The translations under genes and the position numbers were made by a program. DNA of 64,000 bases from Halomonas aestuarii (lineage in GTDB: Bacteria; Pseudomonadota; Gammaproteobacteria; Pseudomonadales; Halomonadaceae). Shown here one piece after another: positions 49,171-59,155 of the stretch; within the stretch, counting starts at the first letter, position 1; every line of letters starts with the position of its first letter. Below the pieces are notes generated by a model, which was not told the origin of the DNA, searched no databases, and saw only the letters and a program-made list of their open reading frames with translations. The DNA is taken from the NCBI RefSeq assembly GCF_001886615.1, contig NZ_CP018139.1:806001-870000 (forward strand), read 5' to 3'.

Positions 49171-49204
49171 CCGCCCCCTCGCCCACCGGCAGGGGGCGGT
49201 TTTC
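49171..49204 (+). terminator. Rho-independent terminator after ettA
   Basis: CCGCCCCCT - eleven-base loop - AGGGGGCGG followed by TTTT, 22 bases after the ettA stop. It may also work for the convergent lpxL transcript. Confidence 0.88.
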
Positions 49205-49275
49205 ATTGGTCGCCTGGAAGGGGCACCCCGGGTTATTCGTCGTCGGCCAGGCCGCGACCGTGAACGTGACCCGCC

Positions 49276-50190
49276 TCAGTAGAGCTTCGGCTCTCCCCGG
49301 GGGCGGGTCTTGAAGCGCCGGTGGAGCCAGAGGTACTGCTCCGGATGGCGGCGGATCGCCGCCTCGATGACGGCGTTGATCCGGGCGGCATCGGCCACCT
49401 CGTCGTCGCTGGGGAAGTCCGCAAGCGCAGGCAGGTACTCCAGGGTATAGGTGCGATCGTCCGGGTTGCGGTGGAAGATCAGCGGCATCACCGGCGCCCC
49501 GGTCATGCGCGCGATCTTGGCGGTCAGCTTGATTGTGGCCGCCTCGATGCCGAAGAAGGGCGCGAAGACGCTGGCGTCGCGGCCGAAGTCCTGGTCCGGC
49601 GAGTACCAGACGTTGTGCCCCGCCTTGAGCCGGCGCACCACGCCGCGCAGGTCGCGGCGATCGATGGCCCGGCCGAAGATCCGGCTGCGGGCCCGGGTCA
49701 TGAACCGTTCGAAGAGCGGGTTGTCATGGGGCCGATAGACCACGTCGGCGGGGAAGAACAGCGAATGCAGGGCGCCACCCAGGTCCAGGGTGGAGAAGTG
49801 GATGCCGATGATCAGCACGCCCTGCCCCCTTCCCTGGGCCCTGGCCATGTGCTCCTGCCCCCGGAAGGTCACCCGATGGCGCAGGTGCTCGGGGTCCCGG
49901 CACCAGCCGGTGGCCGTCTCGAGGATGCCGATGCCGTTGGCGATGAAGCTCTCCCGGACCAGGGCGGCCTGCCGGTCGGCATCGAGTTCGGGAAAGCACA
50001 GCCGGATGTTGGTCTCGGTGATGTGCCGGCGCGACTTGGCGAAACGCCAGGCGGCCAGGCCGATGGCCTTGCCCACCCACAGCTTGAGGCGCCAGGGCAA
50101 CCAGGCGCCGAGGTGCATGGCACCGATGGCCAGCCAGGTCCCCCAGAAGCGGGGATGGGCGAAGCGGGTCGGGGAATCGTCCTTGGTCAT
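49276..50190 (-). CDS. lpxL: Lipid A biosynthesis lauroyl acyltransferase (LpxL/HtrB family)
   Basis: A 304-residue inner-membrane acyltransferase. The HX4D active motif is in LIIGIHFSTLDLGGALHSLF near residue 130. VVYRPHDNPLFERFMTRAR and WYSPDQDFGRDASVFAPFFG are LpxL/LpxP landmarks. It transfers a secondary acyl chain to Kdo2-lipid IVA on the cytoplasmic face. The start at 50190 (MTKDDSPTRF) has GAGGG upstream; ten further codons in frame are less likely. It lies 19 bases after alr on the same strand. LpxM or LpxP identity cannot be excluded from sequence alone. Confidence 0.92.
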   Translation of the reverse strand: MTKDDSPTRFAHPRFWGTWLAIGAMHLGAWLPWRLKLWVGKAIGLAAWRFAKSRRHITETNIRLCFPELDADRQAALVRESFIANGIGILETATGWCRDPEHLRHRVTFRGQEHMARAQGRGQGVLIIGIHFSTLDLGGALHSLFFPADVVYRPHDNPLFERFMTRARSRIFGRAIDRRDLRGVVRRLKAGHNVWYSPDQDFGRDASVFAPFFGIEAATIKLTAKIARMTGAPVMPLIFHRNPDDRTYTLEYLPALADFPSDDEVADAARINAVIEAAIRRHPEQYLWLHRRFKTRPRGEPKLY

Positions 50191-50209
50191 GGGGCCCTCG
50201 CGGCGGGAG

Positions 50210-51310
50210 TCAGCCCCCATGGTACCGCCTGGGCACCCTGGGGAGCACCCCGGTGAGCAGGGTGTAGCTGATGGTGTCGCAATGGCGCGCCACCTCGTCC
50301 ACCGACAGCACCTCGCCGTTCTCCGCCCGGCCCCAGAGGACCACCTCGCTGCCGATATCGGCCTCGGGAATATCGGTGAGGTCCACCGTCAGCATGTCCA
50401 TGGAGACCTTGCCGGCAATTGCGGTGCGCTGCCCCGCCACCAGGGCCGGGGTGCCGTCGACCGCGTGGCGGTCGTAGCCGTCACCGTAGCCACAGGCCAC
50501 CACGCCGATCCGCGAGGGGCGCGGCGCCCGCCAGCGTCCGCCGTATCCCACCGGCTCCCCCGCGGCGATCTCGCGCACGGCGATGATCGCGGAGCGCAGG
50601 GTCATCACCGGGGCCAGTCGGCGACTGGCCTCGTTGGAGGCTTCCAGCGGGTCGCTGCCATAGAGCATCACCCCGGGACGGTTCCAGGCGCCGTGGGAGG
50701 CGGGCCAGGCCAGGGTCGCGGGCGAGTTGGCCAGGCAGGTGGGGGCATCGAGCCGCCTTGCCAGGGCGTCGAGCAGCGTCATCTGGCACTGGAAGTAGTC
50801 GGGCGCCAGGGCATCGGCGGTGGCGAAGTGGCTCATCAGGTGCAGGTCGCAGGCGTGGTCCGGGGCCGCGACGAGCCGCTCCCAGACCCGTTCCACCTGC
50901 TCGGGGGGAAAGCCCAGGCGGTGCATCCCGGAATCCACCTTGACCCAGACCGGAATGGGCCGGGCGGGACGATAGGCGAGCAGCGCCTCCAGCTGCCACT
51001 CGCTGTGGACCGCCATCCAGAGGCCCAGCGCCTCGACCCGCTCGAGTTCGGCGGCCTCGAAGACCCCCTCCAGCAGGACGATGGGGGCCTTGATGCCCCC
51101 CTCGCGCAGCGTCTCGGCTTCCTCGAGGCAGGCCACGGCGAAGGCCGGCGCCAGGTCCTCGAGCGCCCGGGCACAGGCCAGGGCCCCATGGCCGTAGGCA
51201 TCGGCCTTGATCACGGCCACGGAATGGCTGTGGGGCGCCTGGTCCCGGGCGATACGGTAGTTGTGACGAAGGGCATCGAGGTCGATGTCGGCAATCAGCG
51301 GCCGGGCCAT
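50210..51310 (-). CDS. alr: Alanine racemase
   Basis: A 366-residue PLP enzyme converting L- to D-alanine for peptidoglycan. The PLP lysine is in VAVIKADAYGHGALACARAL near residue 35, and VKVDSGMHRLGF, NRPGVMLYGSDP, VGYGGRW and VVACGYGDGYDRHA follow in the usual order. The start at 51310 (MARPLIADIDLDALRHNY) matches the family; AGGAT is seven bases upstream. It probably forms an operon with lpxL. Confidence 0.97.
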   Translation of the reverse strand: MARPLIADIDLDALRHNYRIARDQAPHSHSVAVIKADAYGHGALACARALEDLAPAFAVACLEEAETLREGGIKAPIVLLEGVFEAAELERVEALGLWMAVHSEWQLEALLAYRPARPIPVWVKVDSGMHRLGFPPEQVERVWERLVAAPDHACDLHLMSHFATADALAPDYFQCQMTLLDALARRLDAPTCLANSPATLAWPASHGAWNRPGVMLYGSDPLEASNEASRRLAPVMTLRSAIIAVREIAAGEPVGYGGRWRAPRPSRIGVVACGYGDGYDRHAVDGTPALVAGQRTAIAGKVSMDMLTVDLTDIPEADIGSEVVLWGRAENGEVLSVDEVARHCDTISYTLLTGVLPRVPRRYHGG

Positions 51311-51474
51311 GGTCGGTATCCTGTCGCGTCGCGGGAAAGCCATGATTATCCCCCAAAGAAAAGGGGATTTCATGGCAAGAGACGCTGCATGACATGCCAC
51401 GCCTGGGGTTTTATTCTAATCAGAAACTGATGGACAGCTTTATCAACTGCCCGCTGCGAACCTCAGGGGATGAT

Positions 51475-51499
51475 CCTGCCGGAGATGGCCTCCGGCAGG
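51475..51499 (-). terminator. Hairpin after rpoS
   Basis: CCTGCCGGA-(GGCCATC)-TCCGGCAGG begins six bases after the rpoS stop: a nine-base GC stem but without a following T-run. Position suggests termination or 3'-end protection. Confidence 0.6.
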
Positions 51500-51504
51500 C
51501 GCTG

Positions 51505-52518
51505 TCACTCGAAGATGGCATCCAGGGAGAGGCCCTGCTTGTCGAGCATGCGGCGCAGCTTCTTGAGGGCTTCCACCTGGATCTGGCGGACCCGCTCGCG
51601 GGTCAGGCCGATCTCCTCGCCGACCTGCTCGAGGGTGGCGGCCTCGTGGCCTCGCAGGCCGAAGCGGCGCACCACCACCTCCATCTGCTTCTCGGTGAGC
51701 TCGGCCAGCCATTCGTCGACGTGCTGGCGGACGTCGCCATCCACCAGGGTCGACTCGGGGCCCTGGTCGTTGTCGTCGGCCAGGGTCTCGATCAGCGGCT
51801 TGTCGCTCTCGCTGCCCATCGGATAGTCGACAGAGGAGACCCGCTCGTTGAGGCCCATCATCTTCTTGACGACTTCCACCGGCTTGTCGAGGTGGTCGGC
51901 GATCTCCTCGGCCGTGGCCTCGTGATCCAGCTTCTGGGTCAGCTCGCGAGCCGCCCGCAGGTAGATGTTGAGTTCCTTGACCACATGGATCGGCAGCCGG
52001 ATGGTGCGGGTCTGGTTCATCAGGGCCCGCTCGATGGTCTGGCGGATCCACCAGGTGGCGTAGGTCGAGAAGCGGAAGCCGCGTTCGGGGTCGAACTTCT
52101 CCACGGCGCGGATCAGGCCGAGGTTGCCCTCCTCGATGAGGTCGAGCAGGGTCAGGCCGCGGTTGAGGTAGCGACGGGCGATCTTCACCACCAGGCGAAG
52201 GTTGGATTCGATCATCCGCGAGCGGCCGAGGGGATCCCCCTTGCGGGCCAGGCGTCCGAAGAAGACCTCCTCCTCGGGCGTCAGCAGCGGCGAGAAGCCG
52301 ATCTCGTTGAGGTAGATCTGCGTGGCATCGAGACTCTGGCGATGGTGGCGATCCTCGCGACTCAGCGCCTTCTCGAAGGCATCCTCGTCGTCGACCAGCG
52401 CCTCCTCGTCGTCGACTTCCTCCCGCTCCAGTGCATCTTCCGTTTCGACAGCGTCCTCGTCCGCCTCGTCGGCAGACGCCAGATTCACACCCTGAAGGTC
52501 CCGTTCAAGCATGCTCAT
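51505..52518 (-). CDS. rpoS: RNA polymerase sigma factor RpoS
   Basis: A 337-residue sigma-70 family factor for the general stress/stationary-phase response. An acidic region 1 (residues 10-55) precedes [21 protein letters not shown] (1.2), [27 protein letters not shown] (2.1-2.2) and [21 protein letters not shown] (2.3-2.4). Region 3 follows, then [26 protein letters not shown] (4.2, helix-turn-helix). It lies downstream of nlpD as in most gammaproteobacteria, where the main rpoS promoter is inside nlpD. In a salt-tolerant organism it would also govern osmotic stress genes. The ribosome site before the ATG is weak. Confidence 0.97.
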   Translation of the reverse strand: MSMLERDLQGVNLASADEADEDAVETEDALEREEVDDEEALVDDEDAFEKALSREDRHHRQSLDATQIYLNEIGFSPLLTPEEEVFFGRLARKGDPLGRSRMIESNLRLVVKIARRYLNRGLTLLDLIEEGNLGLIRAVEKFDPERGFRFSTYATWWIRQTIERALMNQTRTIRLPIHVVKELNIYLRAARELTQKLDHEATAEEIADHLDKPVEVVKKMMGLNERVSSVDYPMGSESDKPLIETLADDNDQGPESTLVDGDVRQHVDEWLAELTEKQMEVVVRRFGLRGHEAATLEQVGEEIGLTRERVRQIQVEALKKLRRMLDKQGLSLDAIFE

Positions 52519-52640
52519 CGATTACTACCCCATGGTTGCGTCCAGGCGTCGTGGCTCCACTTACGGACGATCGACGCACGAAATTATTATTGTGTGGTAC
52601 CCCGGAGCGCCTGCATCGGGAGGCAACCGACCCGCGGGGG

Positions 52641-53813
52641 TCAGCGCGTCGGCAGGTACTCGAGGGGATCCTGAGGTTGGCCGTCCTTACGCACCTCGAA
52701 GTGCAGCCTGACATCCTCGGCATCGCTGTCACCCATGGTGGCGATGACCTCACCGGCCTCGACCACATCGTTCTCCTTCACGTTCAGGGTGTCGTTGTGG
52801 GCGTAGGCACTCAGGAACTGGTCATTGTGCTTCAGCAGGATCAGGTTGCCATAGCCCCTGACGCCGCTGCCCGCATAGACCACGATGCCTGGTCCGGCCG
52901 CCTTGACAGATTGCCCCTTTTGACCAGCGATATCAATGCCGGCAGTGATGCTGCCTCCCTTGCCAAAACGGCCGACCACTTCACCGGGCGCGGGCCACTG
53001 CCAGTCGACCTCCTCCACCGGCGTATAGCTACGCCCGGAGCGTTCCTCGGAGGCCGGCTCACCGGCGACCGAGGTCCCCGCATCGGCGGCCACCGCCGCC
53101 TCGCCGTCACGTTCGGGCGCTTCCTCGGCGACCTGCTCGGGGCGCTCCTGTGTCCCGGCGTCAGCGGTCTCCGCCTCCGGTGCAGCGGCGTCGGACTGCT
53201 CGGCCCGCGCCGCGCGCTCCCGACGTTCGGCCAGGTCGCGCTCGCTCAGGTTGCCGTCCGCCCCCGGGCTGTCGTAGCTGTAGACCGGGCCCGGTCCCTG
53301 GTCGGCGCCCGACACGGCATCGGCACTCTCCATGGCCGCCTGGCTGGGGCCCTGGGCCGCATCGCCCTGTGGCTGGCGTTCGGCCGCGAGGCGGCGATTG
53401 CGCTCGATGGCGCTCTCGTCCGGCAGCAGCCAGTCGAGGTCCCCGTCGCTCCCGGAGGCTTCACTGCCGAGGCCGGTGGCCACGACGCCGGCACCGCCGG
53501 TGGCGTCCTGTGCCTCGGCCTGCCCGGACGCCGTGTCACTGCTGCCCTCGCCGCCCAGCACCAGGCGCTGGCCAGGCTCGATGCGATAGGGCGGACCGAT
53601 ACGGTTGAGGCGAGCGAGATCGCGATAGTCCATGTCATGGCGCCAGGCGATACCGTAGAGCGTATCCCCCGCCTCGACGGTGTATTCCGCGGGCCTCGCG
53701 TCCGTCCGAGAGGCCGAAAGGTCGCGGACCTGGACCGTCCGGCTCTCGCCCTGTTGGGCGGCACAGCCGGCCAGCGCCAGCGCCAGCCCGGAAATCAGAA
53801 ATACCTTATGCAT
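52641..53813 (-). CDS. nlpD: Murein hydrolase activator NlpD (LysM + degenerate M23 lipoprotein)
   Basis: A 390-residue outer-membrane lipoprotein: signal with lipobox LALAGCAAQ, a LysM domain at about residues 45-90 (YTVEAGDTLYGIAWRHDMDYRDLARLN), a long low-complexity Glu/Ala/Asp/Gln linker (95-265), and a LytM/M23 domain at about 270-390 (GKGGSITAGIDIAGQKGQSV, VRLHFEVRKDG). The metal ligands HxxxD and HxH are replaced (TAGID, RLH), as in EnvC/NlpD proteins that activate amidases rather than cut peptidoglycan. AAGGAGG lies nine bases before the ATG at 53813. It overlaps the DUF368 gene by eight bases. Confidence 0.94.
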   Translation of the reverse strand: MHKVFLISGLALALAGCAAQQGESRTVQVRDLSASRTDARPAEYTVEAGDTLYGIAWRHDMDYRDLARLNRIGPPYRIEPGQRLVLGGEGSSDTASGQAEAQDATGGAGVVATGLGSEASGSDGDLDWLLPDESAIERNRRLAAERQPQGDAAQGPSQAAMESADAVSGADQGPGPVYSYDSPGADGNLSERDLAERRERAARAEQSDAAAPEAETADAGTQERPEQVAEEAPERDGEAAVAADAGTSVAGEPASEERSGRSYTPVEEVDWQWPAPGEVVGRFGKGGSITAGIDIAGQKGQSVKAAGPGIVVYAGSGVRGYGNLILLKHNDQFLSAYAHNDTLNVKENDVVEAGEVIATMGDSDAEDVRLHFEVRKDGQPQDPLEYLPTR

Positions 53814-54816
53814 CGGAGCCTTCCTCCTTGTCAGCACCTTGTGGGGGGCCGGATGCCGCCGCCCGGCGGTTCTCCGGCCGAGAGGCGTCGGGGCCTGCGG
53901 AGCGGTTGGCCCAGCTGATCAGCAGCACCAGGGCGGCGCCGGCCAGGATCAGGGCCGTCACCGCCAGCAGACGGGCGGGTTCACCGGTCAGCTCGGCGAA
54001 GCCGGTCGGGGTCAGGTAGCGGTAGTCGAGGGGAATCATCTGGCCCTCCGGCCCCAGCTGGTAGCGTACCAGCTCACGCCACGGCCAGAGTACCGGCAGC
54101 GAGCCGATGATGAAGCCGACCAGCAGCTGCAGGGTCGCGGTGTGATGATGACGCAGCAGCCAGGAGAGCAGCCGCGAGAAGCCGAACAGGCCGATCAGGC
54201 AGCCCACGCCGAACAGCGCGATCAACCCCAGGTCGAAGCCGCGGATGCCCTCCATCACCGTGCCGTAGAGCCCCATGGTCAGCAGCAGGAAGCTGCCAGA
54301 CACGCCGGGCAGCAGCAGCGCGCTGATGGCGATGGCCCCGCCCACCACCAGCACCAGATCGGGGTTGCCGAGCTGGGTGACCAGCGGCATCAGCGACGGC
54401 AGGCCGTGGGCCAGCAGCAGGCCACCGGCCAGCGGCAGCAGGTGCCACCACTTCCAGTCGGCCGGATGACGACTGACCACCACGGCCGAGGCGGCCACCA
54501 GGCCGAAGAAGAAGCCGTTGAGCAGCTGGGGATAGTCCTCCATCAGCCAGACGACCAGGTGCGCCACGCTGAACAGGCTGAGGAAGATGCCGGTCAGCAA
54601 CGGCAGCAGGAAGGTCAGGTTGAGGTGCACCGCCAACAGCGGCAGCCCGCCACGCCGCCAGGCCACGAAGGCGCTGGGCCCGAACTGCTTGATGCTGTGG
54701 ATCAGCTCCTCGTAGATGCCGGTGACGAAGGCGATGGTGCCGCCGGACACGCCGGGCACCGCATCGGCAGCCCCCATGCCGGCGCCCCTGAGAAAGATAC
54801 CGAGATGACGCTTCAA
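53806..54816 (-). CDS. DUF368 (PopT-type) putative undecaprenyl-phosphate translocase
   Basis: A 336-residue membrane protein with about nine hydrophobic segments, starting MKRHLGIFLRGAGMGAADAV followed by PGVSGGTIAFVTGIYEEL, the DUF368 signature; a second copy of the motif is LLPGVSGSFLLLTMGLYGTV near residue 170. DUF368 proteins have been shown in other bacteria to return undecaprenyl phosphate across the inner membrane for cell-envelope synthesis. It is inserted between pcm and nlpD, and its end overlaps the nlpD start, so it is co-expressed with envelope genes. Function here is by family. Confidence 0.9.
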   Translation of the reverse strand: MKRHLGIFLRGAGMGAADAVPGVSGGTIAFVTGIYEELIHSIKQFGPSAFVAWRRGGLPLLAVHLNLTFLLPLLTGIFLSLFSVAHLVVWLMEDYPQLLNGFFFGLVAASAVVVSRHPADWKWWHLLPLAGGLLLAHGLPSLMPLVTQLGNPDLVLVVGGAIAISALLLPGVSGSFLLLTMGLYGTVMEGIRGFDLGLIALFGVGCLIGLFGFSRLLSWLLRHHHTATLQLLVGFIIGSLPVLWPWRELVRYQLGPEGQMIPLDYRYLTPTGFAELTGEPARLLAVTALILAGAALVLLISWANRSAGPDASRPENRRAAASGPPQGADKEEGSDA

Positions 54817-54829
54817 CAGCCGACTCCTT

Positions 54830-55498
54830 TCAACGAATGACGCCTTCCAGCAGCGGCACGAAGCGCACCGCCTCGAGCCGCTCTGTCTCGAAACTGTCCT
54901 CGCGGCGACGCACGCGGGTCAGCCATTGCCGGCCATCCGGCTGGGCCAGCGGCGTGATCAACACGCCCTCATCGCCGAGCTGGGCGAGCAGCGGCGCGGG
55001 CAGCTCGCTGGCGCAGGCGGTCAGCAGGATGACGTCGAAGGGCGCCTCCTCTGGCCAGCCATGGCCCCCGTCAGCCAGGCGCAACCGGGTGTTGTGGACC
55101 TCGAGCAGGCGCAGCCGCTCGCCGGCACGCCGGTGCAGGGCATTGATCCGTTCCACCGACCAGAGTTCCTTCACCAGGCGCGACAGCACCAGGGTCTGGT
55201 AGCCGGAGCCGGTGCCGACCTCCAGCACCCGGGACGGGGCCTCCTGGATCACCAGCTCGGTCATCCGGGCCACCATCCAGGGCTGGGAGAGGGTCTGGCC
55301 ATGGCCGATGGGCAGGGAGGTGTCCTCGTAGGCCCGGTGCGCCAGGGCCTCGTCGAGGAAGAGGTGGCGCGGCTCGCGGGCCATGACCTCCAGGACACGG
55401 CGATCGCGCACGCCATGGCGGGCCAGGCGGCCCACCATGCGGTCGCGGGTGCGCTGCGATGTCATGCCGACACCGCGCAGCAGATCAGGTGAGGGCAT
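54830..55498 (-). CDS. pcm: Protein-L-isoaspartate O-methyltransferase
   Basis: A 222-residue SAM-dependent repair enzyme: [20 protein letters not shown] (SAM motif I), [20 protein letters not shown] (substrate loop) and [20 protein letters not shown]. It methylates isoaspartyl residues in damaged proteins. The ATG at 55498 ([15 protein letters not shown]) is preferred, as GGAC lies seven bases upstream and it overlaps the surE end by 14 bases. A start at 55465 would be nearer the usual length but lacks a ribosome site. Confidence 0.95.
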   Translation of the reverse strand: MPSPDLLRGVGMTSQRTRDRMVGRLARHGVRDRRVLEVMAREPRHLFLDEALAHRAYEDTSLPIGHGQTLSQPWMVARMTELVIQEAPSRVLEVGTGSGYQTLVLSRLVKELWSVERINALHRRAGERLRLLEVHNTRLRLADGGHGWPEEAPFDVILLTACASELPAPLLAQLGDEGVLITPLAQPDGRQWLTRVRRREDSFETERLEAVRFVPLLEGVIR

Positions 55499-56231
55499 CC
55501 AGCCAGTCCTGCACGTCGTCGCGCGCCGCATGCCGGGTCAGGTCGGTCTGCAGCGGCGTGATGGAAACATAGCCCGCCTCGACGGCGGCGAAGTCGGTAT
55601 CCGGGCCATCGTCGGCGTTCTCGCCCACGGCGGCGATCCAGTAGCGCTGACGGCCCCGCGGATCCTTCACCTCCAGGGGCCGGGCCGCGGGGCCACGGTA
55701 GCCCAGCCGCGTGACCCGGAAGCCGCGGATCTCCTCCCAGGGCAGGTCAGGCACGTTGACATTGAGCAGGCTGCGCGGGGGCAGCGAGAGCTGGTCGGCA
55801 GCGCCCACCAGGCTCGCCGCCACCCGCCCCGCCGTCTCGAAGTAGCGATTGCCGACCAGCGACATGGCGATGGCCGTCATGCCCAGGTTGCGCCCCTCCA
55901 TGGCGGCCGCCACGGTGCCGGAGTAGAGCACGTCGTCCCCGAGGTTGCCGCCGTGGTTGATGCCGGAGATCACGAGATCGGGGCGCTCGTCCCAGACGCC
56001 GTTGACCCCGAGATAGACACAGTCCGCCGGGGTGCCATCGACGCTGTAGAAGCCGTTGTCGAGCGACGAGAGCGCCAGCGGCCGGCTCAGCGTCAGCGAG
56101 TTGCTCGCCCCGCTCTTGTCGCGGTCGGGCGCCACCACGCGCAGCTTCGCATGGGCCAGCAGGGCATCATGCAGGGCATGCAGCCCCGGGGCATGGACGC
56201 CATCGTCATTGGAAAGCAGCAATCGACGCAT
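55485..56231 (-). CDS. surE: 5'/3'-nucleotidase SurE
   Basis: A 248-residue metal-dependent phosphatase: [20 protein letters not shown] (metal-binding DD), [43 protein letters not shown] and NVNVPDLP. It acts on nucleoside monophosphates and short polyphosphate, and is a stationary-phase survival factor. The ATG at 56231 overlaps the truD stop (TGATG), with AGGAG about seven bases upstream. Confidence 0.97.
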   Translation of the reverse strand: MRRLLLSNDDGVHAPGLHALHDALLAHAKLRVVAPDRDKSGASNSLTLSRPLALSSLDNGFYSVDGTPADCVYLGVNGVWDERPDLVISGINHGGNLGDDVLYSGTVAAAMEGRNLGMTAIAMSLVGNRYFETAGRVAASLVGAADQLSLPPRSLLNVNVPDLPWEEIRGFRVTRLGYRGPAARPLEVKDPRGRQRYWIAAVGENADDGPDTDFAAVEAGYVSITPLQTDLTRHAARDDVQDWLDALT

Positions 56232-57346
56232 CAACGGCTCCTGTCGGAGGAAGGGGGCTCGAGGGTCGGGTGAGCGATCAGCTCACGCAGCACGGCCGTG
56301 GCGAAGGCGCCCCGGGGCAGGCTGAAGGATAGCCAGAGCTCATCGTCGCCGCGCGTCAGTGCCGGGTCGACGAGGCGCAGCCGCAGTGCCCGGCGAGCCA
56401 GGCGGACCCCGGCATGCTCGAGCCCGCCGCACAGGCCGGGGTAGCCCGCGGCCAGGGCCTCCTCCCGGGCTCGGGCCTCGCCGGCGGCACGGGAGGCGCC
56501 GACGCCCCACAGCACGCCGGCGGGATGCAGGTCGAGTTGTGCCGCCCTCTCGCGCAGCTCGGCGAGCTGCCCGGCATCGTCCGGCGCGACGCCGAACTGG
56601 CTGGCACTGCCGTCGAGCATCACCACCTCGCCGGGCAGGGGCGTCGCCCAGCTGCCGTCGCGGATGCGCTCGGCCAGCAGCTCGTTGAAGAGGAAGCTGC
56701 GGGCCGCCGACAGCAGCATGCCCTCGCGATCGTCCCGCTTGCGCCAGCCTCGCGCCAGCACGGCGCGGGCACGCTGCAGGTTGCGCCCCTGGGGGCCGAA
56801 CCGCTGGGGGCCGAAATAGTTGGCGACCCCCTCTTGGCAGAGGCGCTGCCAGCGCGACTCGAGGTCGGCATCGGCCACCGCCGCCCCGGTGAGTCGCAGC
56901 TGGAAGCGGTTGGCGCGATGCACGCCACGCTTGAGCTTGCGGGGATGGCGAGCCTGATCGAGCACCCGGATACCGCGCTCGGCGAGCCGCTCGACCAGGC
57001 CCTCGGGGGCCTCGCGCCCCGGCAGCTGCACCGACAGCCACTGGCGCGTCACGGCCACGCGATCCTTCATCCCGGCAAAGCCGACCACCCGCGGCGAGAC
57101 CTCGCACAGACGGGCCAGCTCCCGGGCCACCATGGCGGTGGTCAGGTCGCGCTTCTCGAGGAAGAGCCAGAGGTGCTCGCCCTCGCCCTCGGGGACGAAG
57201 TCGAGCACCTCCTCGACCCGGAAGTCCTCGGGGGCGGCACGGTAATCGCCGGCCGGCGGGGGGCCGAACGCCTCGTCCAGCACCCGCGGCCAGGCCGGCG
57301 GCCAGTCGATGGCATCCTCCAGTCGTGGCGACGAGGGCTCACTCAC
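56231..57346 (-). CDS. truD: tRNA pseudouridine(13) synthase TruD
   Basis: A 371-residue pseudouridine synthase. The catalytic Asp is in [20 protein letters not shown] near residue 95; [29 protein letters not shown] and [19 protein letters not shown] are TruD landmarks. It makes pseudouridine at position 13 of tRNA-Glu. It appears to begin with GTG at 57346, inside the end of ispF (eight-base overlap). Confidence 0.96.
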   Translation of the reverse strand: MSEPSSPRLEDAIDWPPAWPRVLDEAFGPPPAGDYRAAPEDFRVEEVLDFVPEGEGEHLWLFLEKRDLTTAMVARELARLCEVSPRVVGFAGMKDRVAVTRQWLSVQLPGREAPEGLVERLAERGIRVLDQARHPRKLKRGVHRANRFQLRLTGAAVADADLESRWQRLCQEGVANYFGPQRFGPQGRNLQRARAVLARGWRKRDDREGMLLSAARSFLFNELLAERIRDGSWATPLPGEVVMLDGSASQFGVAPDDAGQLAELRERAAQLDLHPAGVLWGVGASRAAGEARAREEALAAGYPGLCGGLEHAGVRLARRALRLRLVDPALTRGDDELWLSFSLPRGAFATAVLRELIAHPTLEPPSSDRSR

Positions 57347-57836
57347 CGGGCTCCTCCCTCTCCGGCCGGATCAGCAGTGCCACCGCCTCGGCGGCGATGC
57401 CCTCGCCGCGACCGGTGAAGCCGAGTCGCTCGGTGGTGGTGGCCTTGACGTTGACCTCGGTGACCGCGACGCCGAGGTCCTCGGCGATGCGGGCCGCCAT
57501 GGTGGAGACATGCGGCGCCATCCGGGGCGCCTGGGCGAGCACCGTGGCGTCCAGGTTACCGACCCGGTAGCCGGCCTTGCGGACCAGCCCCGTGACGTGA
57601 CGCAGCAGGGCACGGCTGTCGGCCCCGGACCAGGCCGGGTCGGTATCGGGGAAGTGGCGACCGATGTCGCCGAGGGCACACGCCCCCAGCAGGGCGTCGC
57701 AGACCGCGTGCAGCAGCACGTCGCCGTCGGAGTGCGCCACGAAGCCGTGATCGAAGGGGATGGCGACGCCGCCGATCATCAGGTGATCGCCCTCGCCGAA
57801 GCGATGGACGTCGAAGCCATGGCCGATTCGCATCAT
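57339..57836 (-). CDS. ispF: 2-C-methyl-D-erythritol 2,4-cyclodiphosphate synthase
   Basis: A 165-residue enzyme of the MEP isoprenoid pathway: [20 protein letters not shown] (zinc site DVH), [20 protein letters not shown] and [19 protein letters not shown]. The start ATGATG lies over the ispD stop, and either ATG (57836 or 57833) is possible. It is directly downstream of ispD, which supplies the previous nucleotide-bound intermediate (via IspE). Confidence 0.97.
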   Translation of the reverse strand: MMRIGHGFDVHRFGEGDHLMIGGVAIPFDHGFVAHSDGDVLLHAVCDALLGACALGDIGRHFPDTDPAWSGADSRALLRHVTGLVRKAGYRVGNLDATVLAQAPRMAPHVSTMAARIAEDLGVAVTEVNVKATTTERLGFTGRGEGIAAEAVALLIRPEREEPGE

Positions 57837-58585
57837 GCGCGGTTCGCCCCGCACGGGGGCGCCTCGAAAGTCGACGAGGTGGCCTGGGCGGCCCGCTGCT
57901 GGGCTGACAGCACCAGCTCGGCCAGCGCCAGGTCCTCGGGATGGGTGATCTTGAGATTGTCGCGACGCCCGGCGACCAGCCGGGGCGCCAGCCCGACGGC
58001 CTCCACGGCCGAGGCCTCGTCCGTGACGGTGACGCCTCGCGCCAGCGCCTCGGCCAGGGCACGGCGCAGCAGGCCGAAACGGAAGCCCTGGGGCGTGAGG
58101 GCATGCCAGAGGCCCGCGCGGGACTCGGTCGCGCGCACCCGGCCGGCGCCATCGTCGCGCTTCATGGTATCGGCGACCGGCGCGGCCAGCAGGCCGCCCA
58201 CGGCGTCATCGGCCAGGGCGGCCACCAGCCGCGTCAGGTCCTCGACGGTGACGCAGGGCCTTGCCACGTCGTGGACCAGCACCAGGTCGTCCTCCGCGGC
58301 CTCCGGGGCGATGGCCTCGAGGGCCCTGACCACCGAATCCACCCGCTCGGCCCCGCCCGGGGCCCGCCGCCAGTCGGCGAAGGGGACCCAGGTGGGGTTG
58401 AAGTGGGCATCGTCCGGGTCCAGGCAGAGGCAGAGGCGCGCCTCGGGGAGCGCCTCGTGCAGCCTGGCCAGGGTACGGGCCAGCACCGGGCGCCCGGCCA
58501 GCGACAGGTACTGCTTGGGACGGTCGGCACCCATGCGGCGCCCCTGTCCCGCCGCGGGCACGACGAGCCACAGCCGGGCGCTCAC
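57833..58585 (-). CDS. ispD: 2-C-methyl-D-erythritol 4-phosphate cytidylyltransferase
   Basis: A 250-residue cytidylyltransferase of the MEP pathway: [20 protein letters not shown] (CTP-binding), [40 protein letters not shown] and [20 protein letters not shown]. It starts with GTG at 58585, overlapping the ftsB stop by four bases, and has a C-terminal extension of about 15 residues ([16 protein letters not shown]). Confidence 0.97.
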   Translation of the reverse strand: MSARLWLVVPAAGQGRRMGADRPKQYLSLAGRPVLARTLARLHEALPEARLCLCLDPDDAHFNPTWVPFADWRRAPGGAERVDSVVRALEAIAPEAAEDDLVLVHDVARPCVTVEDLTRLVAALADDAVGGLLAAPVADTMKRDDGAGRVRATESRAGLWHALTPQGFRFGLLRRALAEALARGVTVTDEASAVEAVGLAPRLVAGRRDNLKITHPEDLALAELVLSAQQRAAQATSSTFEAPPCGANRA

Positions 58586-58932
58586 TGGCTCCCCTCCGCA
58601 CCCGGGGCCGGCATGCCGACCAGCTCGGCGTTGACCTCGAGGCCGGTGGACTCCACCGCCACCCCGGGCACCCAGAAGAACTGCTCATCGGTGCGCACCA
58701 TGCCGATATCGCTGCGCGCCCGCTCCTCGATGGCATCGAGGCCCGTCTTGAGGTCCACGACCTCGGCGGCCAGGCGGGCATTGCGATCGCGCAGCGGCTG
58801 GTTCTCGCCCTCCAGCACGGCCACGCGCTGACGCACCTCGGCGAGCTCGCGCAGGCCGCTCTCGCCGAGCCACAGACGGTACTGGAGCAGGGCGATGAGG
58901 AGGGTGAGCACGATGGCCAGCCACTTGAGCAT
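58582..58932 (-). CDS. ftsB: Cell division protein FtsB
   Basis: A 116-residue bitopic membrane protein: MLKWLAIVLTLLIALLQYRL (membrane anchor), LWLGESGLREL, then a periplasmic coiled coil (residues 32-70) and ARSDIGMVRTDEQFFWV. It forms the FtsQLB complex of the divisome. The conserved order ftsB-ispD-ispF-truD-surE-pcm follows. Confidence 0.95.
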   Translation of the reverse strand: MLKWLAIVLTLLIALLQYRLWLGESGLRELAEVRQRVAVLEGENQPLRDRNARLAAEVVDLKTGLDAIEERARSDIGMVRTDEQFFWVPGVAVESTGLEVNAELVGMPAPGAEGSQ

Positions 58933-59095
58933 GCAGGGAAATTCCGTCGCGAAGGAGTGTCGATGGCGGCATTATGCCATCTTGTGGCGCAGGGCGGCGA
59001 GATGCGGGGCACAAGCATGGCAGGGGCGGAAGATCAGGGTGTCCGCGGTCACGGCTACACTGCCGGGCCTCCCCTGTCCATGTGACAGGAAGAAA

Positions 59096-59127
59096 CAAGC
59101 AAGCCACCGCCTCCGGTGGCTTGCTTG
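59096..59127 (-). terminator. Rho-independent terminator of the amyloid operon
   Basis: A perfect 13-base stem, CAAGCAAGCCACC / GGTGGCTTGCTTG with a six-base loop, lies 29 bases after the stop of the barrel gene and is followed on the minus strand by TTTCTT. Confidence 0.88.
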
Positions 59128-59155
59128 AACTCGGGATCATCGAGACCCGGATCGA

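Noticed and set aside
52641..53813. NlpD as an active M23 endopeptidase
   Set aside because: Both zinc-ligand motifs are replaced (TAGID for HxxxD, RLH for HxH), so an amidase-activator role is more likely.
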